Source: an uncultured Cohaesibacter sp. (GTDB lineage Bacteria > Pseudomonadota > Alphaproteobacteria > Rhizobiales > Cohaesibacteraceae). Taken from it: 64,000 nt of DNA. The stretch's first letter is position 1, and each line of letters starts with the position of its first letter. A model generated the notes under the pieces. It saw nothing but the letters and a program-made list of their open reading frames with translations. It was not told the origin of the DNA and did not search any database. A program made the translations under genes and the position numbers. Below are positions 17,203 to 28,402 of the stretch, piece by piece. The DNA is taken from contig NZ_OY782764.1 of the NCBI RefSeq assembly GCF_963678225.1, forward strand, positions 1,989,001 to 2,053,000, given 5' to 3'.

Positions 17203-18351
17203 TCAGGCCGCAACCTTGAAGTCTTCAATTTCAACGCGGTCTCGGCCCTGATGCTTGGCTTCATAGAGCTTTTTGTCGGCAGCGTTGATCAATTCTTGCA
17301 GTGTTTCGCATTGCTGATCGGCAATCGCTGCACCTATGCTGACGGTAATGGAGATCGTCTCATCGCCATAGACCACTGGCTCGGAGCCGATGGCGTGGCG
17401 AATGCGTTCGCACATGACTTCGGCCTGCTGAGCGCCTGTGTTTGGCAACAGCACGATGAATTCTTCGCCGCCATACCGCGCCAGCAGGTCTCTCGCACGC
17501 ATGCATTGCTTGATCCGGCTCGCCACGGTCTTCAGCACCACATCGCCAGCAATATGCCCGAAGCGATCATTGACCTTCTTGAAATGATCTAGGTCGAGCA
17601 GGAGCACCACGTCTCCGGGATGAGGGCTCGCGATGAAATGCATGAAAAAGGAGCGGCGATTGGAGATACCTGTGAGGTGGTCGGTGTCTGCCTGTCGCCT
17701 CAGTTTGGTATGTGCCCTGTCCGAAATCATCACTGCGGTGAAGAGCACCAGCGTGAAGTTGAGCACGATAACAAAGAAAAAAACGGACAATGGTGTCAGA
17801 AGCATCAGACGCGGGTCAATAAAGCTGAGGCCGGCCGCAAGCGCGAGTAATCCGGCAAGACCATTGATTGCAATCATCATTTGCCGCGAGCGTAGAGGGT
17901 CGTTCTTGAAGTCGATGGCATATTGCACAGCGCTGGCAAGGAAGGCAGTTGCAGCCACCAGATTGAAGGTTGCCGCGCGGTAGGCATTGACCTCTTCAAA
18001 ATGGGTAACAATTGCAATGAGGATGATGAGAGTTGCCGGGGCAAGGGAAAGCATGCTCGACCGACTGAAGTGTCGCTGACTCAATGCCTTCTGCCCCATC
18101 CAGATAAAGGCGTAGCCCCACAGACCGAGTGAGAGGCTGCCCAGCTGCCACATTCTTTCCGAAATTATCCCCCATTCGCCTCTACCGGCCAATGTAGAGC
18201 CCACAGCCATAATGGCGAAGCCGACGGCCAACAGAATGAGGGAAGCCTGTTTCGAAGAAGTAAGCCACAGATAAACAAAGGTAACCACGCCAACTATGTA
18301 GGCGGTCTTCTGTAGTAGGATTACCGTCGCAAGGTCAAGGTTGTTTGGCAT
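17203..18351 (-). CDS. Membrane diguanylate cyclase
   Basis: A 382-residue protein with about six or seven hydrophobic helices in the first 200 residues and a C-terminal GGDEF domain. The catalytic motif is GGEEF in LARYGGEEFIVLLPN. RARD five residues before it forms an intact inhibitory I-site (RxxD), so feedback inhibition by cyclic di-GMP is expected. ATG 18351 is preferred; a GTG at 18366 could extend it by five residues. The N-terminal domain could be an unnamed membrane-embedded sensor, and no ligand can be assigned. Confidence 0.9.
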   Translation of the reverse strand: MPNNLDLATVILLQKTAYIVGVVTFVYLWLTSSKQASLILLAVGFAIMAVGSTLAGRGEWGIISERMWQLGSLSLGLWGYAFIWMGQKALSQRHFSRSSMLSLAPATLIILIAIVTHFEEVNAYRAATFNLVAATAFLASAVQYAIDFKNDPLRSRQMMIAINGLAGLLALAAGLSFIDPRLMLLTPLSVFFFVIVLNFTLVLFTAVMISDRAHTKLRRQADTDHLTGISNRRSFFMHFIASPHPGDVVLLLDLDHFKKVNDRFGHIAGDVVLKTVASRIKQCMRARDLLARYGGEEFIVLLPNTGAQQAEVMCERIRHAIGSEPVVYGDETISITVSIGAAIADQQCETLQELINAADKKLYEAKHQGRDRVEIEDFKVAA

Positions 18352-18467
18352 GTTTACTCTATACACAGCACGCCGCGAGACCGTAAATTCGCGGTTAATT
18401 ACTCAGAATATTACCACTGTAACTATTAACAATATATATAGCTGAATTAGAGTGCCTTATAGGGCGG

Positions 18468-20396
<1,929 letters not shown>

Positions 20397-20550
20397 AAAG
20401 GCGCTGAATTTTCAGTTGAAGAAAGGGTTAACGGGACCGTATCTGATTTGCAGCGCTTTGGTAAACCGAATTGTTGCGTTTGCCGCGATGCTGTGAAGAG
20501 CGCTCCTTTGAAAGGGGAGGGGAGACACCCCTCAACCCGGTTTCTGGGCC

Positions 20551-23500
20551 CTATTCCCCAAGCGCCCGCACCAGATAGGGCAGGCAGACATCCATGCGAT
20601 AATCGATGGAGGAATGGTTGTCAGGGAATTCCTCATAAATATGCTCAACACCTGCGGCTTCCAGCTTGCTGTGCAAGCGGCGGGCGCCGTAAACCAGATT
20701 ATACTGGTCAACATAGCCACATTCGAGCCAGAGGCCCTTCATGGATTTGAGATTGGCAATCACCTCGGGCTGATCGGCCAGAACCACAGGGTCCCATTCC
20801 AGCCAGTTTGCCCAGCGCTCTTGAATGAGCGAGCAATCATGCATGTTGACCGGCAGCCGAATGCCGAAGAAGGAATCCGGATCCGGGTCATAGCTGGCGG
20901 CCATGGCGAGTGTCATCAAAGCATGGATGTCCTTGCCGTCATATTTCGGACCTTCTTCAAATTCGGTCAGGAACCGCTCAATGGAATTGTTCTTCTTGGC
21001 CAGCGCGCGCAGCAGGTTCGGCATGTCGGGCAGATAGCAAAGCTCGAAGGCCATATCGCCGGAGAGGCAGGCCGCAGCCGACCAGAAATCGGCATGTTTC
21101 ATGGCATGAAGGATAGAGCCATAGCCGCCGGATGATTTGCCAAACAGTCCACGCTTGCCCGGTCCGCCACAGCCGATCTGTGTTTCGATGGCCGGAGTCA
21201 TGTCTTTGATCAGGAAATCTTCCCAATTGCCTAGTGCTGCGGAATTGACATATTGGTTGCCGCCAAGCCGGGTGAAGCAATCGGGGAAAGCCACCACCGC
21301 GGGGGGCATTTCGCCAGAAGCAATGAGCCGATCCAGCCGCTCGGGAACATTCTCACCGAAATTTTTCCAGTTCACATGGGCAGGTCCACCGGCAGTAAAA
21401 CCGACAAGATCGACAAGCAATGGCAAGCCCGCTCCGTCATGGCCATGGGGCGTATAGATGACAACCTCGCGTTCGCAGCTATCTCCCAGCAGATTATTTT
21501 CCAATGCCTTGGAAGAAACGGTGATGGATTGCAGGGTGCCTTTGGGGGTGGAGGGATCGCGGCGCATGGAAAAAGGTCTCCGTTTGAAATGGCTGCCAAG
21601 TTTGGGCAAAATTGCCATATTGGATGGCTTTATACCAGAGCTAACCTTGGCATTGGGCAAACGGCTGCGTGTTGAAGACAGGCCGTGGTCGGTTTTCTCC
21701 CAATGATGCGGATCATGTATCAGTTGATAGAGCGCGCGCCAGGCCGCCGGTGTCATCAAAAGCCAATAGAGGGGCATTTCCAATATGGCCCGCCAGCCAA
21801 AGCCATAGCGTTTGCCCGCCCATATGCGCCCCAGCACCATGACGCCGCCATAGCCAAGCGCCAGATTGATGCTGTTGATGGTCAGCAGGACAAAAAACAG
21901 TGAGCCATTCTGGCTGCCATAGAGGGCGAGATTCCAGGCGGTTATGCCGAATGTCAAAAAATAGAGCGGATGCACCAGCGTTGACAAAAGCATGCTGCCG
22001 ATCATGATATGGAACGAGAAAAAGCGGTCGCTGCCCAATTTTCGATAAAGATGGCGGGGCTGGCGCATATGCACGATCCATGTCTGCATCCAGCCCTTGA
22101 ACCAGCGTGTTCTTTGTTTGAGCCAGACAGCGTAGCTTTCCGGCGCTTCCTCCCATGTGTCGCTTCTGATGGTTTCGATGTCATAGCCGAAGCGGGAAAG
22201 GCGCAAGCCAAGATCAGCATCTTCCGTTACATTGTAAGGGTCCCAGCCGCCGATCTGCTTCAACACTCGGGTTTTGAAATGGTTTGACGTGCCCCCCAGC
22301 GGCACCACCAGCCGGTCAAAAGCCAGAAAGGGCAGAAGACCATCAAAGAGCGCTGAATATTCCACGGCAAATTGCCGCGTCAAAAAGTTGGTGCGCGCAT
22401 TGTCAACGGCCAACTGGGCTTGCAGACAGGCAAGAGAAGGGCGCCCGCTCAACATATGCAGCGCGGCGATTTTCAGCTGGTGCGGGTCGGGCCTGTCTTC
22501 TGCGTCATAAATGACGGTGAGATCGGATTGCACAAAGGAGAGTGCATAATTGAGCGCCTTGGGCTTGGTCTGTGGTCCGCCTTTGGGAATATCAACCAGT
22601 TCAATAAAGCCAGGCAGCGTGACCTTGGCAAGGGCGGCTCTTGTTTCCTCGTCCTCTTCTTCCAGCAAGAGATAACAGGTGAGGCGGTCGCGCGGATAAT
22701 CCAACCGACAGAGCGACTGGATCAAATCCGGTACCACGCGTCCCTCCCGAAAAAGCGGCACAAACACCGAGTAGCTTGGCCAGTCTGAAGACGCTTCGGT
22801 TTTTTTGGTCGTATCAAGCAGAGAGATAACACGGCTTGCCTGCGTTGTGCGCGTGTGGGGCAAGCGGAAAACGGATATCAGCCGCAAAATGCTCATCGTC
22901 AGGAAAATCATGATGGTAATCAGATTGATCCCGATGCCGATGGACGAAAAGGCAAGGCTGCAACCGATCAGGGCGAAGAGGATAATCGCGAGATAATAGG
23001 AATGGAATGGCTTGAACTTGCCGTGCGCGGACAGGCCCGGCATCGTCTGTTTGAGCCGGAACACATGATGGTCCATTGCCGCTTTTGAAGCGGAAGCTCG
23101 CTGCAGGCGCCGCAATTGCCGCGGAGTGGTTATCCGTACGCGTTGCCTGAAGTGCGGGTCCAGTGCCATTTTCTCTGCCAGAGCGTCAAGCTCTTTGCCA
23201 TGGGGGGCGCAAAGATAGAGACTGTCGGGCACAGGTGGTGCGTGATCCAGCCTGGCAAATGGCCTGATCAAGATCCACGATAGATCACGCAGTTTCTCTA
23301 GCGGCCAATTATCAGGCAGGGGGTAGAGGCCAGAGGTGCATGGCTGCGCGACAAAGGGAACCCCCAATCTCTTTGCCGCGCATGCAAAATAAAGTGTTTC
23401 ATCCAGTTTGCCCTCCCGTGTCCAGCGCTCGATCAGAGGATCGCCCGTTTGCGCGGCACGCTTGAGGGCCTGTTGCAAAGAGGGACTTTTGAAAGTCTGC

Positions 23501-23697
23501 AAGGAATCCAGAATGGAGAGATGAAACGGCAACCAGGATGAAAGCTCGAGCCCGGAAGGCAGGTCGGGTTGAACGGGTTTTGTGGACTGTGGCGTTTCCC
23601 GCCATTCTCTGTCATGCTCGCCATAGGCGACTGCGGCTTGGTCTAAAGCCGACGCTTCAAGGGCTGCAGGATCTGGGGCTTTGTTCAGAAAGTTCAT
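20551..23697 (-). CDS. Fusion protein: GT2 glycosyltransferase plus alpha/beta-hydrolase esterase
   Basis: One uninterrupted 1048-codon frame. Residues about 60-215 resemble the T2SS-E N-terminal (MshEN-like) domain that precedes some rhizobial GT2 enzymes. Two membrane helices (about 233-275) follow, then a processive-type GT2 domain with YDAEDRPDP (398-406), TEDADLGLRL (491-500) and QRTRW (528-532), and further helices to about 660. Residues 720-1048 are an Esterase-type alpha/beta hydrolase (enterochelin-esterase-like): nucleophile S855 in GKSSG, and H1028 in DNHSS near the end. Residues 671-710 have no domain character. The GT part probably makes an exopolysaccharide at the inner membrane. 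The esterase part could remove acyl groups from it or have an unrelated job. An internal ATG at 21567, preceded by GGAGA, could start a separate esterase. Confidence 0.85.
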   Translation of the reverse strand: MNFLNKAPDPAALEASALDQAAVAYGEHDREWRETPQSTKPVQPDLPSGLELSSWLPFHLSILDSLQTFKSPSLQQALKRAAQTGDPLIERWTREGKLDETLYFACAAKRLGVPFVAQPCTSGLYPLPDNWPLEKLRDLSWILIRPFARLDHAPPVPDSLYLCAPHGKELDALAEKMALDPHFRQRVRITTPRQLRRLQRASASKAAMDHHVFRLKQTMPGLSAHGKFKPFHSYYLAIILFALIGCSLAFSSIGIGINLITIMIFLTMSILRLISVFRLPHTRTTQASRVISLLDTTKKTEASSDWPSYSVFVPLFREGRVVPDLIQSLCRLDYPRDRLTCYLLLEEEDEETRAALAKVTLPGFIELVDIPKGGPQTKPKALNYALSFVQSDLTVIYDAEDRPDPHQLKIAALHMLSGRPSLACLQAQLAVDNARTNFLTRQFAVEYSALFDGLLPFLAFDRLVVPLGGTSNHFKTRVLKQIGGWDPYNVTEDADLGLRLSRFGYDIETIRSDTWEEAPESYAVWLKQRTRWFKGWMQTWIVHMRQPRHLYRKLGSDRFFSFHIMIGSMLLSTLVHPLYFLTFGITAWNLALYGSQNGSLFFVLLTINSINLALGYGGVMVLGRIWAGKRYGFGWRAILEMPLYWLLMTPAAWRALYQLIHDPHHWEKTDHGLSSTRSRLPNAKVSSGIKPSNMAILPKLGSHFKRRPFSMRRDPSTPKGTLQSITVSSKALENNLLGDSCEREVVIYTPHGHDGAGLPLLVDLVGFTAGGPAHVNWKNFGENVPERLDRLIASGEMPPAVVAFPDCFTRLGGNQYVNSAALGNWEDFLIKDMTPAIETQIGCGGPGKRGLFGKSSGGYGSILHAMKHADFWSAAACLSGDMAFELCYLPDMPNLLRALAKKNNSIERFLTEFEEGPKYDGKDIHALMTLAMAASYDPDPDSFFGIRLPVNMHDCSLIQERWANWLEWDPVVLADQPEVIANLKSMKGLWLECGYVDQYNLVYGARRLHSKLEAAGVEHIYEEFPDNHSSIDYRMDVCLPYLVRALGE

Positions 23698-23775
23698 GAC
23701 AAAGGTGGATCAAAAATTTATATCAAATAAAAATTAAAGAAAATCGAAATTAGACTAGATCAAAAAGAGTGCTAA

Positions 23776-24858
23776 ATGGATTGTACAACCGTATTAAATC
23801 CACCGTTAATTGGTAAATTAATGCGCAATGCGAGCATTTGCCGCATGCGGATGGGGCTGGTTGTGGTCAAAAGCGGGTTCTTGCAGGGGCTGCGTCAGGG
23901 CTTGGCACTCTTTTGGGTATCTCTATTTGTCTTCGGCTTGCTGCTGTTGGCTGTGACGGATGGTCTGGCTCAGACGCTCGCAGAAGAGGGCCAGAACGAA
24001 ACTATTGTCGAACAGCCAACGGATGTGGAAACAACCCGCACGCCACGGTCTGGCGAAGGCGAAGGGCCCGTTGCAAGCGAAGACTGGGCCAAGGCTGATT
24101 TCTATGGCTTCATCGATATACACCAGCGTCTGCGTCAACCCAGCGATGCGGTGATGGACAATGGCTTGCGCCTTCTTACCGCTCCGGATTTTCCACCCTT
24201 TAACTACCGCAACAAATCGGGTGCTCCCGTGGGCTATCATGTGGAGTTGGCACGCGCCTTCTGTGAGCAGCTCAACATTGGCTGCACCATGAAGGTGGTG
24301 CCGTTTGACGCCATCCCAGATCTGCTGGCAAGCGATCAGGCGGACGCAGCGCTTGCTGGTCTTGTGCGCCATCCGGATTTGCTGGGCAAGATCTCTTTCT
24401 CCAATGTGTTTCTGAAGCGTCCCGGCCGTTTTCTGCATCTCAAAGATGATGCGCTGCCGACGGATAAGGAAGCCCTGCAGGGAAAGCCGGTCGCCGTTAT
24501 CGGTGGCTCTGCGCATGAGGCCTTTTTGCGTGCCTATTTCGACGGGGTCAATCGAGTGCCTGTCAACGATCTGCATGCAGCGCGCGAGCTATTGGAAGAA
24601 GGCAAGGTGGTGGCGATCTTCGGCGATGCGTTCCAGCTTCTGCCCATTGCCGCTCAGCGCAATGGTATCTTCAGCTTTGCCGGTGAGCCCTATTATGACG
24701 ACCATTTCTTCGGGGATGGCATGGCCTTCGCCTATAAGGCTGGCCGGACAGATATCGGCAATCTGCTCAATTTCGGCCTGCAAAAACTCGCCCAGAGCGG
24801 TCGTCTGGCCGAACTCTATGCGCGGCACTTTGCCTTTGATGTTTACGCTTCCTATTGA
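23776..24858 (+). CDS. Amino-acid-type (family 3) solute-binding protein
   Basis: A 360-residue protein. A long N-terminal region includes a hydrophobic stretch (about 43-64) ending in LAQ, which may be a late signal peptide or a membrane anchor. A charged, poorly ordered segment follows, then a family-3 periplasmic binding domain from about residue 130, recognisable by LRLLTAPDFPPFNYR and GYHVELARAFCEQL. No permease or ATPase gene is adjacent, so it either serves a transporter elsewhere or acts as a stand-alone sensor-like receptor. It is divergent from the glycosyltransferase fusion across 78 bp. Starts at 23821 or 23845 are possible alternatives. Confidence 0.82.
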   Translation: MDCTTVLNPPLIGKLMRNASICRMRMGLVVVKSGFLQGLRQGLALFWVSLFVFGLLLLAVTDGLAQTLAEEGQNETIVEQPTDVETTRTPRSGEGEGPVASEDWAKADFYGFIDIHQRLRQPSDAVMDNGLRLLTAPDFPPFNYRNKSGAPVGYHVELARAFCEQLNIGCTMKVVPFDAIPDLLASDQADAALAGLVRHPDLLGKISFSNVFLKRPGRFLHLKDDALPTDKEALQGKPVAVIGGSAHEAFLRAYFDGVNRVPVNDLHAARELLEEGKVVAIFGDAFQLLPIAAQRNGIFSFAGEPYYDDHFFGDGMAFAYKAGRTDIGNLLNFGLQKLAQSGRLAELYARHFAFDVYASY

Positions 24859-24908
24859 GGTTGGCTATTGAGGCTGGCTATCGAGGCTGGCTATCGAGGC
24901 TGGCTCAT
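24857..24908 (+). repeat. Four tandem copies of a 13-bp unit
   Basis: Units of the form GAGGCTGGCTATC at 24857, 24870, 24883 and 24896, with one or a few changes in the first and last copies. It begins inside the stop codon of the solute-binding protein gene and fills most of the gap to the convergent sterol-desaturase gene. The period is 13, not a multiple of three, so it is not a coding repeat. Confidence 0.9.
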
Positions 24909-24929
24909 TAGCTAAGCACCAAGCGTGAA

Positions 24930-25748
24930 TTAGCGGCGGAAGAAGGGGAGCAGCAGCGACCAGAAAAACTGGTTTGGCTTCTCGTCCTGGTACGGGTCGA
25001 GGCCGATGGTCATGCCCTCATGCCCGTCCTGTGGCTGGGCTACATAGGTGCGGAACATCCTGTCCCATATGGAGAGATTGAAACCGAAATTGGAGTGGGT
25101 TTCCCGTGGCCGGTTGGAATGATGCACTCGATGCATATCCGGGGTGACCACCAGCAGCCGCAACAGCCGATCCGCCTTTTCAGGGAGGCGTACATTGGCG
25201 TGATTGAACAGCGCTGCCGCATTGAGCACCACTTCAAACAGGAACACGGCAATCGCCGGCGCGCCAAACACCAGAACCCAGACAATCTTGTAGATGAGCG
25301 ACAAGAGAATCTCGATTGGATGAAAGCGCAAGGCGGTCGAAACGTCTATATCCCGGTCGACATGATGCACCTTGTGCAGTTTCCAGAATATCGGAATCCG
25401 GTGTGAGAGCAGATGCTGCAGCCAGATGGCAAAATCAAGAATAAGAAAGGCAATGAGAATGGAGAGCCAAGCGGGTAGCGAAACCCAGTTCAAAAGCCCC
25501 CACCCCTGATCCGCAGCATAGATGGCTACGCCTATGGGCAAGATCGGCATGACAAGGCGCGTCACCACGCTATCGAGAATGACAATTCCCCAGTTGGTCA
25601 CCCAGCGCCGCCCCTGACCCATGGTGCGATCCCGCTTGGGCAGGGCCCATTCGGCTAGCGCCATGATAACAAAGACAGACAGGAATACCCCAAGGCGCAG
25701 GCTGCTTTCGCCAAGCCCGAAAAGGGAAAAGAGATCACTATTTTCCAT
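24930..25748 (-). CDS. Sterol desaturase/fatty-acid hydroxylase family membrane protein
   Basis: A 272-residue membrane protein with about four helices. It has the three histidine clusters of the di-iron fatty-acid hydroxylase superfamily: HLLSH, HKVHH and HRVHH, plus the NHAN segment. This superfamily hydroxylates or desaturates lipids. The bacterial members have varied or unknown substrates, so no specific reaction is assigned. It is convergent with the solute-binding protein and divergent from an alpha/beta hydrolase. Confidence 0.87.
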   Translation of the reverse strand: MENSDLFSLFGLGESSLRLGVFLSVFVIMALAEWALPKRDRTMGQGRRWVTNWGIVILDSVVTRLVMPILPIGVAIYAADQGWGLLNWVSLPAWLSILIAFLILDFAIWLQHLLSHRIPIFWKLHKVHHVDRDIDVSTALRFHPIEILLSLIYKIVWVLVFGAPAIAVFLFEVVLNAAALFNHANVRLPEKADRLLRLLVVTPDMHRVHHSNRPRETHSNFGFNLSIWDRMFRTYVAQPQDGHEGMTIGLDPYQDEKPNQFFWSLLLPFFRR

Positions 25749-25996
25749 CTTGCACCTTCAAATGCTACCCGCCTTGCCATAGGTCTTGCTGTCGGCTCGG
25801 GACATAGTTTCGCTTTTCTGCATCTATAGCCAGAAGCAGAGCTTAGCGCAAATTGCAAGTTGGTCGTAGCCTCTCACTTTGTCGTGACGCCAAAGGCGCT
25901 CCGGCACAAGTGGCTGGATCTGTAGATTCCCTTTGCCTTTTGCAATGAAACTGATAGAAAGCCCCTCACGCCACCCGAACCAAAGATGATTGCACC

Positions 25997-26764
25997 ATGT
26001 CCACTCCTGCACCGATCACCGCTGACAGCCCCTTTGATTTTCTCATCAACGAGCCGGAACGAACCCCGCGCGCGGTTCTGATGCTGGCCCATGGCGCAGG
26101 CGCTCCGATGGATGCTTCCTTCATGGAGCGGATCGCGGCCATGCTCACGGAGAATGGTATTGTCGTTGTGCGGTTTGAATTTTCCTACATGGCCCGCCGC
26201 CGCGTCGATGGCAAGCGCCGTCCGGCAGGCCGTGCCGAACGCTGGACGCACCATTATTTCCGCGCCGTGGAAGAATTGCTACAGGGCGAGAGCTGGAACA
26301 GCGCTTGGGATGGTTTGCCATTGCTGATCGGTGGCAAGAGCATGGGCGGCCGTGTGGCGGCTATGCTCGCTTGCGATGAAGATCTCGATCTGGCGGTCAA
26401 GGGCGTTGTGGTTCTGGGCTATCCCTTCCATCCGATTGGCAAATCCGAGCCGGAAAACTGGCGCCTTGAGCCGCTTGAAAAGAGCCTGCTGCCGGTGCTG
26501 ATCTGTCAGGGTGAGCGCGATGATTTCGGTTGGTGGGATGAAGTGGATGCCATCGAGCTTCCCCCGCAGGTGACCCTTGAATGGATCGCCAATGGCAGCC
26601 ACGATCTCGGTCCGACCGGGAAATCCGAAGCGACCATGAAGAGCAACATGCAGCATGCCGCCCGCCTTGCGGCAGACTTCGCTGCCAATCCGCCGATTCT
26701 GGAAATGGATTTCGGCCCCGATCAGCCGGTTGACGATTTCGATGCTGAGTATGACGAGGCGTAA
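25997..26764 (+). CDS. Alpha/beta hydrolase, KANSL3/Tex30-like family
   Basis: A 255-residue soluble protein with the alpha/beta hydrolase layout. LAHGAGAPMDASFM early in the chain and the nucleophile elbow GGKSMGGR (G-K-S-M-G) match the KANSL3/Tex30 family (dienelactone-hydrolase-like). VLICQGERDDF and GSHDLGP supply the likely acid and histidine. Substrate unknown. It stands alone, convergent with the DUF930 gene. Confidence 0.85.
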   Translation: MSTPAPITADSPFDFLINEPERTPRAVLMLAHGAGAPMDASFMERIAAMLTENGIVVVRFEFSYMARRRVDGKRRPAGRAERWTHHYFRAVEELLQGESWNSAWDGLPLLIGGKSMGGRVAAMLACDEDLDLAVKGVVVLGYPFHPIGKSEPENWRLEPLEKSLLPVLICQGERDDFGWWDEVDAIELPPQVTLEWIANGSHDLGPTGKSEATMKSNMQHAARLAADFAANPPILEMDFGPDQPVDDFDAEYDEA

Positions 26765-26788
26765 AGCCCAAGGCGTGTCTTAATCGCT

Positions 26789-27463
26789 CTACTTATACTG
26801 GGTGAGATAATAGTCTTCCCAATCGCTCTTGGGCACGATGGTGCCCACCGCGAAGGCAAGATTGAGCACCGTGCTCTGATCATCAGACAGCTCGCAGTCG
26901 AATTTCACGCGATGCCAATTGTCGTGGCTCCAGAAAACGGCTCCGTCCGCGATCATGTGGTTGCCCTCATAGCGCACCTCTTCAAAGGTGTAGGTGACCA
27001 TGCGTTCGGGCTTATAGGCATCGTTCCAGGCGGCGATCTGCTCAAGGGCTTCCAGCGAGCAGAGCTGCTCGCGCTGTTCATCTCCAGTGAGATTGCGATA
27101 GTCGTGGAGGGCCTCTTCGTTGCCCGCCCGCGCGAGAACGCTCCCAGAATAAATCTGGTTTGAGCGGATCATTCCGTCGTCCGGTGGCTTTGTTTCCGGA
27201 CTGGCTTCTGGCTCGGGTGGAGTGTCCTCAGCAGGCTCTGAAGCGGCTACAGGCTCGGCTGGTGCCTTTTGGGCTACAGTTGGCGGCGGCGGAGGAGGGG
27301 GCGCGATGATCTCCACCGCAATCGGGTCTTCCGGTGGCAGAGATGGCAGCAGCTTGGGGGCGATGGTCATGAGTGCAAAGAGGAAGAGCCCGTGCAGGAG
27401 AAGGGAGGCAACAACGCCTTCATAGCCGGCATTCTCGGGTCTGTTTGGCTCACATGGTCGCAT
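26789..27463 (-). CDS. DUF930 family protein with proline-rich TonB-like N terminus
   Basis: A 224-residue protein: an N-terminal membrane helix (about 18-42), a proline-rich linker with seven consecutive prolines, then a DUF930 domain that includes the LCSLEALEQIAAW and FDCELS segments. The arrangement (one helix, proline-rich stretch, periplasmic domain) resembles TonB proteins, but no TonB C-terminal domain is present. DUF930 is known mainly from Rhizobiales and has no assigned function. Confidence 0.85.
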   Translation of the reverse strand: MRPCEPNRPENAGYEGVVASLLLHGLFLFALMTIAPKLLPSLPPEDPIAVEIIAPPPPPPPTVAQKAPAEPVAASEPAEDTPPEPEASPETKPPDDGMIRSNQIYSGSVLARAGNEEALHDYRNLTGDEQREQLCSLEALEQIAAWNDAYKPERMVTYTFEEVRYEGNHMIADGAVFWSHDNWHRVKFDCELSDDQSTVLNLAFAVGTIVPKSDWEDYYLTQYK

Positions 27464-27594
27464 GGTCCGGCTCGCTGCAGAAGGCCGTTCTCCACAAGGT
27501 CAGCCAGAACGATGTGGCAATGTCCACGGCTCTTTCCCTCATGGAAAAACCTATCGGCGTGTCTTTACAACCCGCCTGTGGCAACAGCATGGCC

Positions 27595-28230
27595 TTATGC
27601 GTCAAATGGCAGATCTCCTTGTGGATCCGAGCGGTCTGCATCACCCAGATCCTTCTCGGCCCAGTGCTTGCGACAAAGGGAAACATAGCTTTCCTCGCCA
27701 CCAATCACCACCTGATCGCCTTCATCGATGATCTTGCCGTCATGGTCGATGCGCACCACCATGGATGCCTTGCGTCCACACCAGCATATGGTGCGCGCCT
27801 CGCGCAGCTCGTCTGCCCATGCCAGAAGGCATTTCGAACCGGGGAACAGATTGCCCTGAAAATCGGTCCTGAGACCGTAACACATGACAGGGATTCGCAA
27901 GTTGTCGGCCACCCGGCAGAGCTCCCAGACCTGATCTTCAGACAGGAACTGCGCCTCATCGAAAAAGATGCAGTCCGGCTTTTTCTCGCCCGTTTCCACG
28001 TTGAACTGCTTGGAAATATGGTCGAACAAATCCATTTCCTGCGTGAATACGAAGGCCTCGGCTCCAAGCCCGATGCGCGAGGAAATCTCACCCACCTTGG
28101 TGCGGTTATCGAGCGCTGCGGTATAAAGCAGGGTCCTCATGCCTCGTTCGACATAGTTGTAGGACGCTTGCAACAGCAAGGTGGACTTGCCTGCATTCAT
28201 TGCCGAATAGGTGAAATAGAGCTTGGCCAT
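27595..28230 (-). CDS. tdk: Thymidine kinase (type II)
   Basis: A 211-residue salvage enzyme that phosphorylates thymidine. The P-loop is in SAMNAGKST, the catalytic glutamate in FFDEAQFL, and zinc cysteines in CWCGRKA and SLCRKHW. The start ATG 28230 gives the [12 protein letters not shown] terminus expected for the family; the open frame reading 76 codons further upstream is not supported and overlaps the neighbouring acyltransferase gene. It may be cotranscribed with that gene, which ends about 170 bases upstream on the same strand. Confidence 0.93.
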   Translation of the reverse strand: MAKLYFTYSAMNAGKSTLLLQASYNYVERGMRTLLYTAALDNRTKVGEISSRIGLGAEAFVFTQEMDLFDHISKQFNVETGEKKPDCIFFDEAQFLSEDQVWELCRVADNLRIPVMCYGLRTDFQGNLFPGSKCLLAWADELREARTICWCGRKASMVVRIDHDGKIIDEGDQVVIGGEESYVSLCRKHWAEKDLGDADRSDPQGDLPFDA

Positions 28231-28402
28231 GCGGGAATCGTCTTTTTGCAAACAAAAGGGATTGTCTGTTGCTAAATCCGCTTGTGCCAATATGCAAGGG
28301 CACTGCTCGTCCCATAACGCGATATGTGGATGAGGCAGGCATGAGGCAGGGAAGAGCAGAGCGTTTGCTGGGGCTGGGCCTAGAAGGAGAAGGACGAGGA
28401 AC

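Noticed and set aside
20490-20550. Terminator after the glycosyltransferase-esterase gene
   Set aside because: The GGGG/CCCC pairs form several short alternatives and no T-run follows on the minus strand.
24857-24908. CRISPR-like array
   Set aside because: The units are directly adjacent with no spacers, so it is a plain tandem repeat.
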